Shown here: piece after piece, positions 14,550 through 22,117 of the stretch | Numbering within the stretch: the first letter of the stretch is position 1 | Layout of the letters: every line of letters starts with the position of its first letter | NCBI GenBank assembly: GCA_045546315.1 | Contig: JAZQCN010000066.1 | Coordinates: 1-30,442 of the forward strand | Source: RGIG2041 sp045546315 | GTDB taxonomy: Bacteria; Bacillota; Clostridia; UBA1381; UMGS1253 | Reading direction: 5' to 3' | DNA length: 30,442 nt | Notes under the pieces: generated by a model | What the model saw: the letters and a program-made list of their open reading frames with translations, nothing else | What the model was told of the DNA's origin: nothing | The model's database searches: none | Made by a program: the position numbers and the translations under genes

Positions 14550-14578
14550 TTGACATAGTGGTACGACTATGGTATAAT
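14550..14578 (+). promoter_or_regulatory. Consensus sigma-70 promoter with embedded operator palindrome
   Basis: TTGACA (14550-14555) and TATAAT (14573-14578) are separated by exactly 17 bp. The spacer contains CATAGTGGTACGACTATG (14554-14571), a dyad with only one mismatched pair. A repressor bound here would block RNA polymerase. The strong promoter plus operator fits phage early-gene control by the repressor encoded just upstream. Confidence 0.9.
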
Positions 14579-14601
14579 ATATACAGAAAGGGGGTGAGCG
14601 T

Positions 14602-14742
14602 ATGGAGAACATAGAAAAAGCCTTGCATGACTTGGCAAAGGCAGTGGAAAGTAACGACGCGGTGGAACGAGTCAAGGTTACAATCACACTGAAAAAACCG
14701 AAACCAAAGCCAGACAAGGCAAAAACCAGCGAAAGCAAATAG
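14602..14742 (+). CDS. Small phage protein of unknown function, 46 aa
   Basis: First gene after the operator-promoter, with a strong AAAGGGGGTGAGCG site. It begins MENIEKALHDLAKAVESNDA, then 'VERVKVTITLKKPKPKPDKA'. A short helix, a strand and a Lys/Pro-rich tail are visible. No family is recognised. As the first gene of the repressed operon it may be an early regulator. Confidence 0.65.
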   Translation: MENIEKALHDLAKAVESNDAVERVKVTITLKKPKPKPDKAKTSESK

Positions 14743-14752
14743 CTTTCAGGCA

Positions 14753-14775
14753 GGGACGGGGCGCAAGCCCCTCCC
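14753..14775 (+). other. Stem-loop with GCAA tetraloop after the 46-aa gene
   Basis: GGGA and GGGGC pair with GCCCC and TCCC around a GCAA loop, with one bulged C. A short T-rich stretch follows about ten bases later, so it may be a weak terminator or an mRNA-stabilising stem. Confidence 0.55.
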
Positions 14776-14843
14776 GTAAGCCCTATTTTATCATAAATGA
14801 TCGTATTTGTCAAGTATCAAAATCAAAAAAGGGGGCGCAAGTT

Positions 14844-15011
14844 ATGACAATCACCAAAGGACAAAACACCTACAACGTGACCGAATCAAAAAACAAGTGG
14901 TTTATAAAAGCGCAGAGCGGGAAAGCAGAGATCGTCTGCGAGGTATCAAAGACGATTTGCAAAGACGAAGCGGAGCTGCGCGAATATATCAATAGCAACG
15001 AAATGTTTTGA
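14844..15011 (+). CDS. Small phage protein of unknown function, 55 aa
   Basis: The ATG follows AAAAGGGGGCGCAAGTT. The sequence starts MTITKGQNTYNVTESKNKWF and continues with 'IVCEVSKTICKDEAELREYI'. Strands followed by a helix are likely. It has no recognised family. The gene ends in TGA, 15 bp before the next start. The overlapping longer frame from 14807 lacks a ribosome site and was not chosen. Confidence 0.65.
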   Translation: MTITKGQNTYNVTESKNKWFIKAQSGKAEIVCEVSKTICKDEAELREYINSNEMF

Positions 15012-15026
15012 AAAGGGGCAAGGAAC

Positions 15027-15224
15027 ATGGAAGAAAAGAAAGCGGCAGCACCGAAAAAACACGCAGCACAGGAGCGGTATGCAGCAAAATATAAAAAGCA
15101 ATACAAGCTCGACTGCTTCACAAGCACTGAAATGGACATAATAGAAAAGCTGGAAAGCGTGCCGAATCGCGCCGGCTATATAAAGCAGCTGATTCGCGCC
15201 GACATAGCAGCAGGCAAAAAATAA
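15027..15224 (+). CDS. Small basic phage protein, possible ribbon-helix-helix DNA binder, 65 aa
   Basis: A Lys/Ala-rich N-terminus is followed by KYKKQYKLDCFTSTEMDIIEKLESVPNRAGYIKQLIRADI, whose strand-helix-helix pattern and 'R.gYIkqLIraDI' end look like ribbon-helix-helix regulators of the Arc/CopG type. The ribosome site is AAAAGGGGCAAGGAAC. It lies between the 55-aa gene and the terminator before the transposase. A role in regulating transposition or early transcription is possible but not shown. Confidence 0.65.
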   Translation: MEEKKAAAPKKHAAQERYAAKYKKQYKLDCFTSTEMDIIEKLESVPNRAGYIKQLIRADIAAGKK

Positions 15225-15231
15225 ACAACAC

Positions 15232-15263
15232 TGCCCCGCACAGAGCGGGGCAATTTTTGTTTT
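15232..15263 (+). terminator. Rho-independent terminator before the transposase
   Basis: TGCCCCGC (15232-15239) pairs with GCGGGGCA (15245-15252) around ACAGA and is followed by ATTTTTGTTTT. It should end transcripts from the operator-promoter and keep transposase expression low. Confidence 0.9.
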
Positions 15264-15278
15264 CAGGGGGCATCTGGT

Positions 15279-16316
15279 ATGGGTAAAAAGTTCAATCATC
15301 TTTCAATTGACGCACGTTTGAAAATCGAGGGCTGGCTGCGTGTTGGCGTTAAGCCGCGACAAATCGCAGAGCTGCTGCACTGCCATGTCAGCACGATATA
15401 CAGAGAAATGAAGCGCGGAACATACGAGCATCTGAATTCTGACTACACAACCGAGATCAGATACAGCCCTGATATTGCCGAAACGCAATACAGATTGAAT
15501 CTGTCCGCAAAGGGCGCGCAGCTGAAAATCGGCAACGATCACCGCCTTGCGGATTTCATAGAAAACAAAATTATAAAAGAGAAATATTCTCCCGCGGCTG
15601 TGCTGGGAGAGATACGCGATCAAGGGCTGGAATTTGACACAACGATTTGCGTCACTACGCTTTACAGCTATATTGACAAAGGAATATTTTTGCGGCTGAC
15701 GAATAAAAATCTGCCGGTAAAGAGAAACAAAAAGAAGCACCCGAAAAAAGTGCGCGCGTGCCGTGCCAGCCGCGGCGAGAGTATAGAACACCGCCCCGCA
15801 GAGGTCGCAGAGCGGCTGACAGCCGGACATTGGGAAATGGACTGTGTAGAGGGAAAGAAAGGCACGAAAAAGACCCTGCTCGTCCTGACCGAGCGGAAAA
15901 CCAGAAAAGAAATAATACGGCTGATGCCAGACAAGACCGCAAAAAGCGTCATTGCGGATCTTGATAGATTGGAGCGCCGTCTCGGGGCGGTCATGTTCCG
16001 CAAGATATTCCAAAGCATCACGATTGACAATGGCTCGGAGTTTTCGGACTGCGAGGGCATTGAGCGTTCCTGCATCAGTGGCAAAAAGCGGACAAAGGCG
16101 TACTATTGCCACCCATACAGCAGCTATGAGCGCGGCTCGAATGAAAATCAAAACAAGCTGATACGCAGATTTTATCCGAAAGGGTATGATTTTAGCAAGA
16201 CATCAGCCGCCGCAATTGCCGCGCTCGAGGGCTGGGTGAACAACTACCCGCGCAAAATATTTGGGTATTCAACCGCTGAAAAACAGTACAAACAGCACTT
16301 TGAATGCAATTTATAA
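15279..16316 (+). CDS. IS30-family DDE transposase, 345 aa
   Basis: Residues 1-50 form the helix-turn-helix typical of IS30 transposases (LSIDARLKIEGWLRVGVKPRQIAELLHCHVSTIYREMKRG). The catalytic core carries Asp188 (HWEMDCVEG), Asp250 (SITIDNGSEF) and Glu289 (YERGSNENQNKLIRRFYPKG), so the DDE triad is complete. Length fits the family. The start follows CAGGGGGCATCTGGT. It is the last prophage gene. No matching inverted repeat is visible just upstream, where the terminator of the previous gene lies, so it does not look like a separate insertion sequence. It may be the phage's own integration enzyme. Confidence 0.9.
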   Translation: MGKKFNHLSIDARLKIEGWLRVGVKPRQIAELLHCHVSTIYREMKRGTYEHLNSDYTTEIRYSPDIAETQYRLNLSAKGAQLKIGNDHRLADFIENKIIKEKYSPAAVLGEIRDQGLEFDTTICVTTLYSYIDKGIFLRLTNKNLPVKRNKKKHPKKVRACRASRGESIEHRPAEVAERLTAGHWEMDCVEGKKGTKKTLLVLTERKTRKEIIRLMPDKTAKSVIADLDRLERRLGAVMFRKIFQSITIDNGSEFSDCEGIERSCISGKKRTKAYYCHPYSSYERGSNENQNKLIRRFYPKGYDFSKTSAAAIAALEGWVNNYPRKIFGYSTAEKQYKQHFECNL

Positions 16317-16368
16317 AATTTTTTCAACTTTTTTCGCATTTACTCTTGACATTTTCAAAAAATAATAG
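16317..16368. other. Probable right boundary of the prophage
   Basis: Between the transposase stop and the rhaD terminator the sequence becomes AT-rich, and the gene style changes to that of the host. The transition must lie here. The string ending at 16351 (CGCATTTACTCTTGACA) ends in CA, so its complement begins TGTCAAGAG, as many transposon ends do; this is only a candidate end. No tRNA gene or attachment core is seen. Confidence 0.5.
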
Positions 16369-16394
16369 AAAAAGGGCGATTTTTTCGCCCTTTT
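16369..16394 (-). terminator. Terminator of the rhaB-rhaD operon
   Basis: AAAAAGGGCGA and TCGCCCTTTT form a stem around T residues. Read on the reverse strand it ends in a T-run just after rhaD. It is symmetrical enough to also stop forward transcripts from the prophage. Confidence 0.85.
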
Positions 16395-16400
16395 CTTGAA

Positions 16401-17210
16401 TTAGTCTAAAATTCCTTCGAGAGGAGTGAGATTCCAAAGCTTTGCAAGTCCTTTAATTACCTCGTCGGGAATTACGTTTACCACGTGACCGAGTGAAAGC
16501 ATATAGATTTGAGCGGTTTTTTCAACGGTTTCTATAAGACCAAACGCTTCGTCCATATTTTTACCAGTTCCGTAGATTCCGTGGTTTGTCCAAACAACAA
16601 GTCTGAATTTCTTCATTTTTTCAGCCGTAGCTTCGCCTATTTCGTTAGTTCCGCAAACCATGCAGGGAAGAATACCGACACCGTCGGGGAAAACGACTAC
16701 AGCCTCAGTGTTTGACTGCCAAAGCTTGTGCGTGAAGTCCTTTTCATCAATTGAACATACGGTGTTCATTGCTATTGTGTATGTAGGGTGAGAGTGCATA
16801 ACTATGCGGTGTTCGGGATCAACAGAGAGTCTTGAAATATGGCTCATCATATGAGCGGGGAATTCAGATGTAAATTTGCCGCCGTCTTTATAACCCCAAA
16901 GAAGCTCTGCGGTTGTTCCGTCCTTTGCGATACGAACTATACCAAGGTTGGTTTCGGGATCCTTATCAACGTTCTTGAAATATTTACCTGTTCCGGTAAC
17001 GATAAATATCTTTCCGATAAGAGCTGTTGCGTCAAAGCCCGTTGGGATAGTGCGGATGACATTGTTAAGGTCAAGGTACTCAGCAACTTCTTTTTCATCA
17101 AGAAGGTAGCTTATATTTCCTCCGTTTCTTTCATCCCAGCCGAGACGGTACATGTTTGCCGTAGCTTCGCGCATTTCCATGACGAAAGGCGCTTCAAAAA
17201 TGTTTTTCAT
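16401..17210 (-). CDS. rhaD: Rhamnulose-1-phosphate aldolase (RhaD-type class II aldolase), 269 aa
   Basis: Splits rhamnulose-1-phosphate into DHAP and L-lactaldehyde in the cytoplasm. The fold signature GNGGNISYLL (about residues 29-37), Glu116 (TSEFPAH) and zinc ligands His139 and His141 (VMHSHPT) and His210 (WTNHGIYGTG) are present. They lie within two residues of E117, H141, H143 and H212 of the E. coli enzyme. Length (269 versus 274) fits RhaD better than the shorter fuculose aldolase. The start follows AAAGGAGAATATAAATT. It is downstream of rhaB by 49 bp in one operon. Some activity on fuculose-phosphate is possible since a fucose isomerase gene lies nearby. Confidence 0.9.
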   Translation of the reverse strand: MKNIFEAPFVMEMREATANMYRLGWDERNGGNISYLLDEKEVAEYLDLNNVIRTIPTGFDATALIGKIFIVTGTGKYFKNVDKDPETNLGIVRIAKDGTTAELLWGYKDGGKFTSEFPAHMMSHISRLSVDPEHRIVMHSHPTYTIAMNTVCSIDEKDFTHKLWQSNTEAVVVFPDGVGILPCMVCGTNEIGEATAEKMKKFRLVVWTNHGIYGTGKNMDEAFGLIETVEKTAQIYMLSLGHVVNVIPDEVIKGLAKLWNLTPLEGILD

Positions 17211-17259
17211 AATTTATATTCTCCTTTAAAATTAAATTCATTTCATAAAATTACAAAGC

Positions 17260-18639
17260 TTATATTTCTTTTATTTCAAATGAGTTTTTGATTATTTTGC
17301 GTCCTGCGTATATATCTTCAAGCTCACCGTTTCCAACCATTTGCATCATAAGGTTTCCGATAGCTGTTCCCTCGGTCGGACCTGTAATTATTTTACGCTT
17401 CGTATATTTTGCCGTAAGCTCGTTTAAAAACGTATTTTTGCTTCCACCACCGATTATATTAAGCGTAGTGTATTTTTCACCTGTTATATTTTCGAGATCA
17501 TCGAGTGCTTTTGCGTAGGATTTCGCAAGATTGTTATATATAATGTAAGCAATATCTCCGACATTCAGTCTTTTTCCTACTGCGCTGCATATTTCCTGCG
17601 TCATGCTTTCGGGGGCGAGGAATCTTTGATCATTAACGTCAATTTCATATTTAGATGTAGATTTCATCGCCATATTCATCAGCTCTTCAAAGCTGTATTT
17701 ATCTCCGGTTTCATGCCTTACCTGCTGAATCATCCAAAGACCCATGATGTTTTTCTGTAGGCGGAAGGTTTGGTTGATGCTTCCTTCGTTTGAATAATTA
17801 GCTTCCATAGCCACCGTATCCGTGTGGGCATTTTTCTGTTCAACTCCGAGAAGAGACCACGTTCCGCTTGATATGTACGGGGTTTCGCTATCAAGCGGGG
17901 CTGCAAGAACGGCGCTTGCCGTATCGTGCGTTGCGGGAAGTATAACCTTGGATTTATACCCCACGTATTCACTGACCGCATCGGTGAATTCACCGATAAC
18001 AGTTCCCGGCGTTGTAAGAGGTGCGAAAAGCTCTTGGTTATAGCCAAGCTTTTTTATGATATCACAGTCCCAAAAGTGAGTTTTTGAATTTACCATGCCT
18101 GTTGTAGTTGAATTGGTATATTCCTGACGCTTAAGTCCTGTAAGTTTAAAGTTGAAATAATCCGGAAGCATAAGAAGAGATTTTGCTTTTTGCAGCTTTC
18201 CGCTCATTTTATCCGAATATAGCTGATAAACTGTGTTTATACTTCCAAACTGTATGCCTGTTTTGTTATATAGCTCTTTAAACGGAATTATGCCGTGCAC
18301 CTCGGGTATTGCGCTTTCGGTTCTGCTGTCGCGATAGCAGAATACCTCTCCGATTGGCAGATCGTATTCATCAAGCAAAACGTAGTCGACACCCCACGTG
18401 TCTATACCTACAGAGACCGGTATTTTACCTATTTCAGATGCCTTTTTCAGTCCGTTGAGTATTTCCTCGAATAAACGCCTGACGTCCCATGTTAAATGCG
18501 CGTGTCCGTCAATCAAAACCTCTTTCGGCAAATTTTGAAAGCGGTATATTTCCTCGGTCATCATTTTTCCGTTTTCCAGCCATCCAAGAAGATGTCTTCC
18601 GGACGATGCTCCGATATCTATTGCAAGATAGTACTGCAT
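17260..18639 (-). CDS. rhaB: Rhamnulokinase (FGGY family), 459 aa
   Basis: Phosphorylates L-rhamnulose, or a related ketose, with ATP. The N-terminus MQYYLAIDIGASSGRHLLG is the RhaB form of the FGGY phosphate-binding loop. Further motifs are VGIDTWGVDYVLLDE, the pair around ATHDTASAVLAAP and SGTWSLLGVE, and the ATP-site IGGGSKNTFLNELTA with GPTEGTAIGNL. The protein is slightly shorter than E. coli RhaB (489) without loss of a motif. GGAGGATAACT precedes the ATG. It is the first gene of the reverse operon with rhaD and diverges from the DeoR-type regulator. No rhamnose isomerase is present in the window. Confidence 0.9.
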   Translation of the reverse strand: MQYYLAIDIGASSGRHLLGWLENGKMMTEEIYRFQNLPKEVLIDGHAHLTWDVRRLFEEILNGLKKASEIGKIPVSVGIDTWGVDYVLLDEYDLPIGEVFCYRDSRTESAIPEVHGIIPFKELYNKTGIQFGSINTVYQLYSDKMSGKLQKAKSLLMLPDYFNFKLTGLKRQEYTNSTTTGMVNSKTHFWDCDIIKKLGYNQELFAPLTTPGTVIGEFTDAVSEYVGYKSKVILPATHDTASAVLAAPLDSETPYISSGTWSLLGVEQKNAHTDTVAMEANYSNEGSINQTFRLQKNIMGLWMIQQVRHETGDKYSFEELMNMAMKSTSKYEIDVNDQRFLAPESMTQEICSAVGKRLNVGDIAYIIYNNLAKSYAKALDDLENITGEKYTTLNIIGGGSKNTFLNELTAKYTKRKIITGPTEGTAIGNLMMQMVGNGELEDIYAGRKIIKNSFEIKEI

Positions 18640-18666
18640 AGTTATCCTCCGAATTCTTTTTTATAT

Positions 18667-18695
18667 ATTTTATCATCTTTTAATTTGTTTGTCTA
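18667..18695 (-). promoter_or_regulatory. Putative rhaB promoter
   Basis: On the reverse strand TAGACA and TAAAAT are 17 bp apart, about 30 bp upstream of the rhaB ATG. It sits back to back with the regulator promoter in a 137-bp intergenic region. Confidence 0.6.
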
Positions 18696-18710
18696 TATTT
18701 GCTCACAAAC

Positions 18711-18739
18711 TTGACAAATGAGCATAAATAAGATATAAT
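18711..18739 (+). promoter_or_regulatory. Consensus promoter of the DeoR-type regulator gene
   Basis: TTGACA (18711-18716) and TATAAT (18734-18739) are separated by exactly 17 bp. GCTCA and TGAGC arms flank the -35 region (18701-18723). Confidence 0.9.
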
Positions 18740-18743
18740 ATAA

Positions 18744-18763
18744 TCAAAAACAGTCAAAAACAC
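18744..18763 (+). promoter_or_regulatory. Tandem 10-bp repeat, candidate DeoR-family operator
   Basis: TCAAAAACAG is followed at once by TCAAAAACAC, just after the -10 box and before the regulator's ribosome site. Helical-turn-spaced direct repeats are common operators of DeoR-type regulators, so autoregulation is plausible. Confidence 0.5.
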
Positions 18764-18776
18764 TCAGAGGTCAATT

Positions 18777-19514
18777 ATGATAACAAATGAGCGGTATAAT
18801 ATAATAATGGACGTGCTCAAGGAGAGCAAGAAGGCAAACGTAAAGGACCTTGCAAAACGTCTATACGTAAGTGAGGCGACGGTAAGACGCGACCTTTCCG
18901 AGATGCAAAAGCTCGGACTTATAGAGCGCAGCCATGGCGGTGCTATTTTACCTGACAATGCGGAGGAGATATCAATATTTGTCAGAATAAATAAAAATTC
19001 TAAAGAAAAAGAGCATGCCGCAACTAACGCATTACGGCACATTCCGGAGTTTCGCTCTGTTTTTGTTGATAGCTCATCAACAGCGCTTGCACTTGCGGAG
19101 AGAATGGACCTTTCTTTTAAGACTGTTGTGACTAACAATTTGCAAACGGCAATAACACTTTCAAAAAAAAGAGATATAAACTTAATAATTCTTGGAGGAA
19201 GCGTACAGTACAACACCGTTTCTGCGACGGGCAGTTTTACAGCAAGACAGCTTGAAGATTTTTCGTTTGACCTTATTATATCTTCATGCGCGGCAATTAT
19301 CGGGACAGACGTATACGAGCGCTCTCTTGAGCAAAAGGAGATAAAAGCCGCCGCGCTAAAAAGAAGTAAATACCGTGTTCTTGTCTATGACAGTACAAAA
19401 TACTCTGCTTACGGAGCATACCGCACCGGCAATCTTTCAGAATATGATTTGATTGCCACAGATAAGTGTCCTCCGAACGCTATTTTGGATAAAGAAATAA
19501 ATATTGTTTGGTAA
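18777..19514 (+). CDS. DeoR-family sugar metabolism regulator, 245 aa
   Basis: Residues 1-57 are the DeoR helix-turn-helix (ERYNIIMDVLKESKKANVKDLAKRLYVSEATVRRDLSEMQKLGLIERSHGGAI). The remaining part is the sugar-phosphate sensor domain, with FVDSSSTALALAERM, VVTNNLQTAI, LIILGGSVQYN and the typical end VYDSTKYSAYG...DLIATDK. Such proteins repress sugar operons until a phosphorylated intermediate binds. The divergent position next to rhaB suggests that it controls rhaB-rhaD and itself. AGAGGTCAATT precedes the ATG. The usual 'xxKxxhhxxA' stretch is present as QKEIKAAALKRS. Confidence 0.9.
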   Translation: MITNERYNIIMDVLKESKKANVKDLAKRLYVSEATVRRDLSEMQKLGLIERSHGGAILPDNAEEISIFVRINKNSKEKEHAATNALRHIPEFRSVFVDSSSTALALAERMDLSFKTVVTNNLQTAITLSKKRDINLIILGGSVQYNTVSATGSFTARQLEDFSFDLIISSCAAIIGTDVYERSLEQKEIKAAALKRSKYRVLVYDSTKYSAYGAYRTGNLSEYDLIATDKCPPNAILDKEINIVW

Positions 19515-19573
19515 ACGTAATTTTAAAATAATATTTTTGCACAGTCGCTGAATGCGACAGAATGGAGATTCAT

Positions 19574-20503
19574 ATGAAAATATACACATCACTTGATATG
19601 TTAATAGGGCATACACCTCTTCTTGAGTTGAAAAATATAGAGAAAGAGCTTGATTTAAAAGCTAAGCTTATTGCAAAGCTTGAATATTTCAATCCTGCAG
19701 GCTCTGTCAAAGACAGAGCAGCAAAAGAAATGATAGATGACGCCGAAAGGAGAGGCATCTTAACTCACGAATCGGTAATTATAGAGCCAACGTCCGGAAA
19801 TACGGGAATAGGTCTTGCATCGGTTGCGGCATCCCGCGGATACAGAGTTATAATAGTTATGCCCGAGACTATGTCTGTTGAGCGGAGAATGATAATGCAG
19901 GCGTACGGTGCTGAGCTTGTGCTTACAGAAGGGGCGCTCGGTATGAGCGGCGCTATAAAATGCGCGTATGAACTTGCGAAAGAGATTAACGGTGCTTTTA
20001 TACCCGATCAGTTTGAAAATCCAGCAAACGCTAAAGCTCACTACATGACGACGGGACCGGAAATTTATGAGGATACCGACGGAAAAGTTGACGTTTTCGT
20101 CGCAGGTGTTGGAACGGGCGGAACAATAAGCGGAGTAGGCAAATATCTTAAAGAGAAAAACGAAAATGTAAAAATCATTGCGGTAGAACCAAAAAACTCA
20201 GCAGTTCTTTCCGGAGATAAAGCAGGAGCTCACGGACTGCAGGGAATAGGAGCGGGATTTATACCCGGAGTTCTTGATACCGATATTTATGATGAAATAA
20301 TCAAGGTAAAAGAAGCAGATGCTTACGAGGCGGCAAGGCTTATGGGAGCCAAGGAGGGAATACTCGTCGGAATATCATCGGGAGCTGCCTTATATGCCGC
20401 GGCGGAAGTTGCAAAACGCCAAGAATATATCGGTAAAAACATCGTCGTTTTACTTCCGGATACCGGTGACAGATATCTGTCTACAGAACTCTTTAAAAAG
20501 TAA
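19574..20503 (+). CDS. cysK: Cysteine synthase (O-acetylserine sulfhydrylase family), 309 aa
   Basis: PLP-dependent enzyme that makes L-cysteine from O-acetylserine and sulfide. The PLP lysine is Lys46 in FNPAGSVKDRAA; the substrate loop EPTSGNTGIGLA, the phosphate-binding GVGTGGTISGVG and the C-terminal GISSGAALYAA and LLPDTGDRYLST follow as in CysK. I chose ATG 19574, which follows TGGAGATTCAT; the ATG four codons upstream overlaps this site. A small hairpin (GTCGC...GCGAC, 19544-19558) precedes it. It lies between a sugar regulator and a TIM-barrel gene without clear functional link. CysM or cystathionine synthase-like activity cannot be excluded. Confidence 0.88.
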   Translation: MKIYTSLDMLIGHTPLLELKNIEKELDLKAKLIAKLEYFNPAGSVKDRAAKEMIDDAERRGILTHESVIIEPTSGNTGIGLASVAASRGYRVIIVMPETMSVERRMIMQAYGAELVLTEGALGMSGAIKCAYELAKEINGAFIPDQFENPANAKAHYMTTGPEIYEDTDGKVDVFVAGVGTGGTISGVGKYLKEKNENVKIIAVEPKNSAVLSGDKAGAHGLQGIGAGFIPGVLDTDIYDEIIKVKEADAYEAARLMGAKEGILVGISSGAALYAAAEVAKRQEYIGKNIVVLLPDTGDRYLSTELFKK

Positions 20504-20521
20504 AAATTTTCATTTAAAATA

Positions 20522-20550
20522 TTGAAAAAAACGTTTGTGTGTGGTATAAT
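20522..20550 (+). promoter_or_regulatory. Promoter of the TIM-barrel gene
   Basis: TTGAAA (20522-20527) and TATAAT (20545-20550) have a 17-bp spacer, 31 bp before the ATG at 20582. The gene therefore has its own start site apart from the cysteine synthase gene. Confidence 0.85.
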
Positions 20551-20581
20551 AACAGATATTAAAGAAAAAGGCGGTATTTAT

Positions 20582-21433
20582 ATGAAATTCGGTATGCCGG
20601 CACTTGTCGAATGCAAGGATATTACTGAGTGCGTAGAAGTTGCTAAAAATAACAGTCTTGATTTTGTTGAGATAAATATGAGCTTTCCTCAATATATTCC
20701 GCAAAACAGTGACGTAAGACTTTATAAGAGCCTAGCTGAAAAAAACGGTATTTTTTATACTATACACGCTGACGAGCAGTTGAATCCGTTTGATTTTAAT
20801 CCAGCCGTTGCCGATTGCTATTTCGGAGTTATGGCAGACTGTATAGATTTTGCAAAAAAAATAGGCGCGCCCGTAATAAATTTGCATCTACTGAAGGGCG
20901 TTTACGTTACGCTTCCCGAAAAGGTTATTCTTCTTACCGACGTATATAAGGATGAATACAAAAAACGTGTAAAAGATTTTATCCGCATGTGTGAAGAAAA
21001 AATAGGCAATTCCGGTCTTAGAATCGCTATCGAAAACGTTGATTCTAATCCTTTCACAGAAAGTCAGCTCGATGCGCTTGAGTATTTTATGGACAGTTCT
21101 GCTTTTGCTTTGACGCTTGACGTTGGACATGATGACTGCATGGGCGGAAAGGATAGACACATATTTGAAAAGTATCCTCACAAGCTTATTCATATGCATC
21201 TTCATGACAGTGACGGACGCCACCCGCATCTTCCTCTTGGTGAGGGACGTTTGGACGTGGATTCAAAGCTCTCAATGCTTAAACCCGATTCCACCTGTCT
21301 TATTGAAGTTAAAACTATCGCGGGACTTTCTAAGAGTGTTGAGTATTTAAAAAACAAACTCGCAGGTTTTCATTTTGACCCGAATCATTCTTCCCGAGTG
21401 CAACATAGGAACGACGAAGGAGTTCTTCGATGA
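20582..21433 (+). CDS. Sugar phosphate isomerase/epimerase-like TIM-barrel protein, 283 aa
   Basis: A xylose-isomerase-like TIM barrel (AP endonuclease 2 superfamily). Metal-binding motifs are in order: FVEIN near the start, YTIHADEQLNPFD, 'PVINLHLL', 'IAIENVDSNPF', 'LTLDVGHD' and 'HMHLHDSDGRHPHLPLGEGRLD'. These supply Glu, His and Asp ligands for a divalent metal. The substrate is unknown; many relatives act on sugars or inositols. The ATG at 20582 follows AAAGGCGGTATTT and its own promoter. The C-terminus has an extra polar tail (HSSRVQHRNDEGVLR), unusual for the family. Confidence 0.8.
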   Translation: MKFGMPALVECKDITECVEVAKNNSLDFVEINMSFPQYIPQNSDVRLYKSLAEKNGIFYTIHADEQLNPFDFNPAVADCYFGVMADCIDFAKKIGAPVINLHLLKGVYVTLPEKVILLTDVYKDEYKKRVKDFIRMCEEKIGNSGLRIAIENVDSNPFTESQLDALEYFMDSSAFALTLDVGHDDCMGGKDRHIFEKYPHKLIHMHLHDSDGRHPHLPLGEGRLDVDSKLSMLKPDSTCLIEVKTIAGLSKSVEYLKNKLAGFHFDPNHSSRVQHRNDEGVLR

Positions 21434-21498
21434 GATAGTCACAAGAAAATTTGTGCCAGAGAGAGAAAGCTATATTAAGAAATTATCAAGGAGTACGT

Positions 21499-22083
21499 AT
21501 GACGGCAAAGGAAAGATTTATAGAGGTATATAAAAATAATATAAAGAGAGAGGGCGCTGACAAGCTGCTCGATTATCTTACTTCATCAGATTTCTTCGTA
21601 GCACCCGCATCCTCGCGTTTTCATTCTTCGTACGAGGGCGGTCTATGCGAGCATTCCTTAAATGTTTACGATTGTCTTGTGAGCTACTTGAATACTGAAA
21701 GAGCAAAAAATACGTTTGGCTTTAGTTACTCGGATGAAAGTATTGCAATTGTATCACTTCTACACGACCTTTGCAAAGTGGGGGTTTATAAAAAAGGATT
21801 CCGCAACGTAAAGGATGAAAAAGGTGCGTGGCAAAGAGTTGATACCTTTGAATACGACGACAAGCTTCCTTACGGTCATGGCGAAAAGAGTGTTTATATA
21901 ATATCAGGTTATATGCGCCTGACAAGAGAAGAAGCGTTTGCGATACGCTACCATATGGGATATTCGTCAACAGAAGATCAGAGAAATGTGGCGGCGGCAT
22001 TTGAGATGTTTCCGCTTGCGTTCGCGCTTTCAACCGCTGACAGCGAAGCAACGTATTTTATTGAAAGCAAGAAAAACAAATAA
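21499..22083 (+). CDS. HD-domain hydrolase, 194 aa
   Basis: A metal-dependent phosphohydrolase of the HD superfamily. Motifs are SSYEGGLCEHSLNVYDCL (first His), 'SLLHDLCKVGVY' (the HD pair), 'PYGHGEKSVYII' and 'AIRYHMG'. Proteins of this size with 'GGLxeHSLxV...LLHDlcKvg...HGekS' are widespread in Clostridia; their substrates are mostly unknown, with nucleotides or RNA ends suggested for related groups. I chose ATG 21499 because it follows AAGGAGTACGT. It converges with the AraC gene, with which it shares a terminator. Confidence 0.85.
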   Translation: MTAKERFIEVYKNNIKREGADKLLDYLTSSDFFVAPASSRFHSSYEGGLCEHSLNVYDCLVSYLNTERAKNTFGFSYSDESIAIVSLLHDLCKVGVYKKGFRNVKDEKGAWQRVDTFEYDDKLPYGHGEKSVYIISGYMRLTREEAFAIRYHMGYSSTEDQRNVAAAFEMFPLAFALSTADSEATYFIESKKNK

Positions 22084-22117
22084 ACAAATCGGGTCGGTTA
22101 ACCGAGCCGATTTGTTT
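22082..22117. terminator. Bidirectional terminator between HD gene and araC-type gene
   Basis: AAACAAATCGG (22082-22092) pairs with CCGATTTGTTT (22107-22117), with a second inner palindrome TCGGTTAACCGA. The stem overlaps the stop codons of both converging genes and has A and T runs on either side. Confidence 0.9.

Noticed and set aside
15264..16351. IS30 element as a separate insertion sequence in the prophage
   Set aside because: I see no inverted repeat just upstream of the gene that matches the sequence after it. A mobile element label was therefore not given, although ends could be too diverged to spot by eye.
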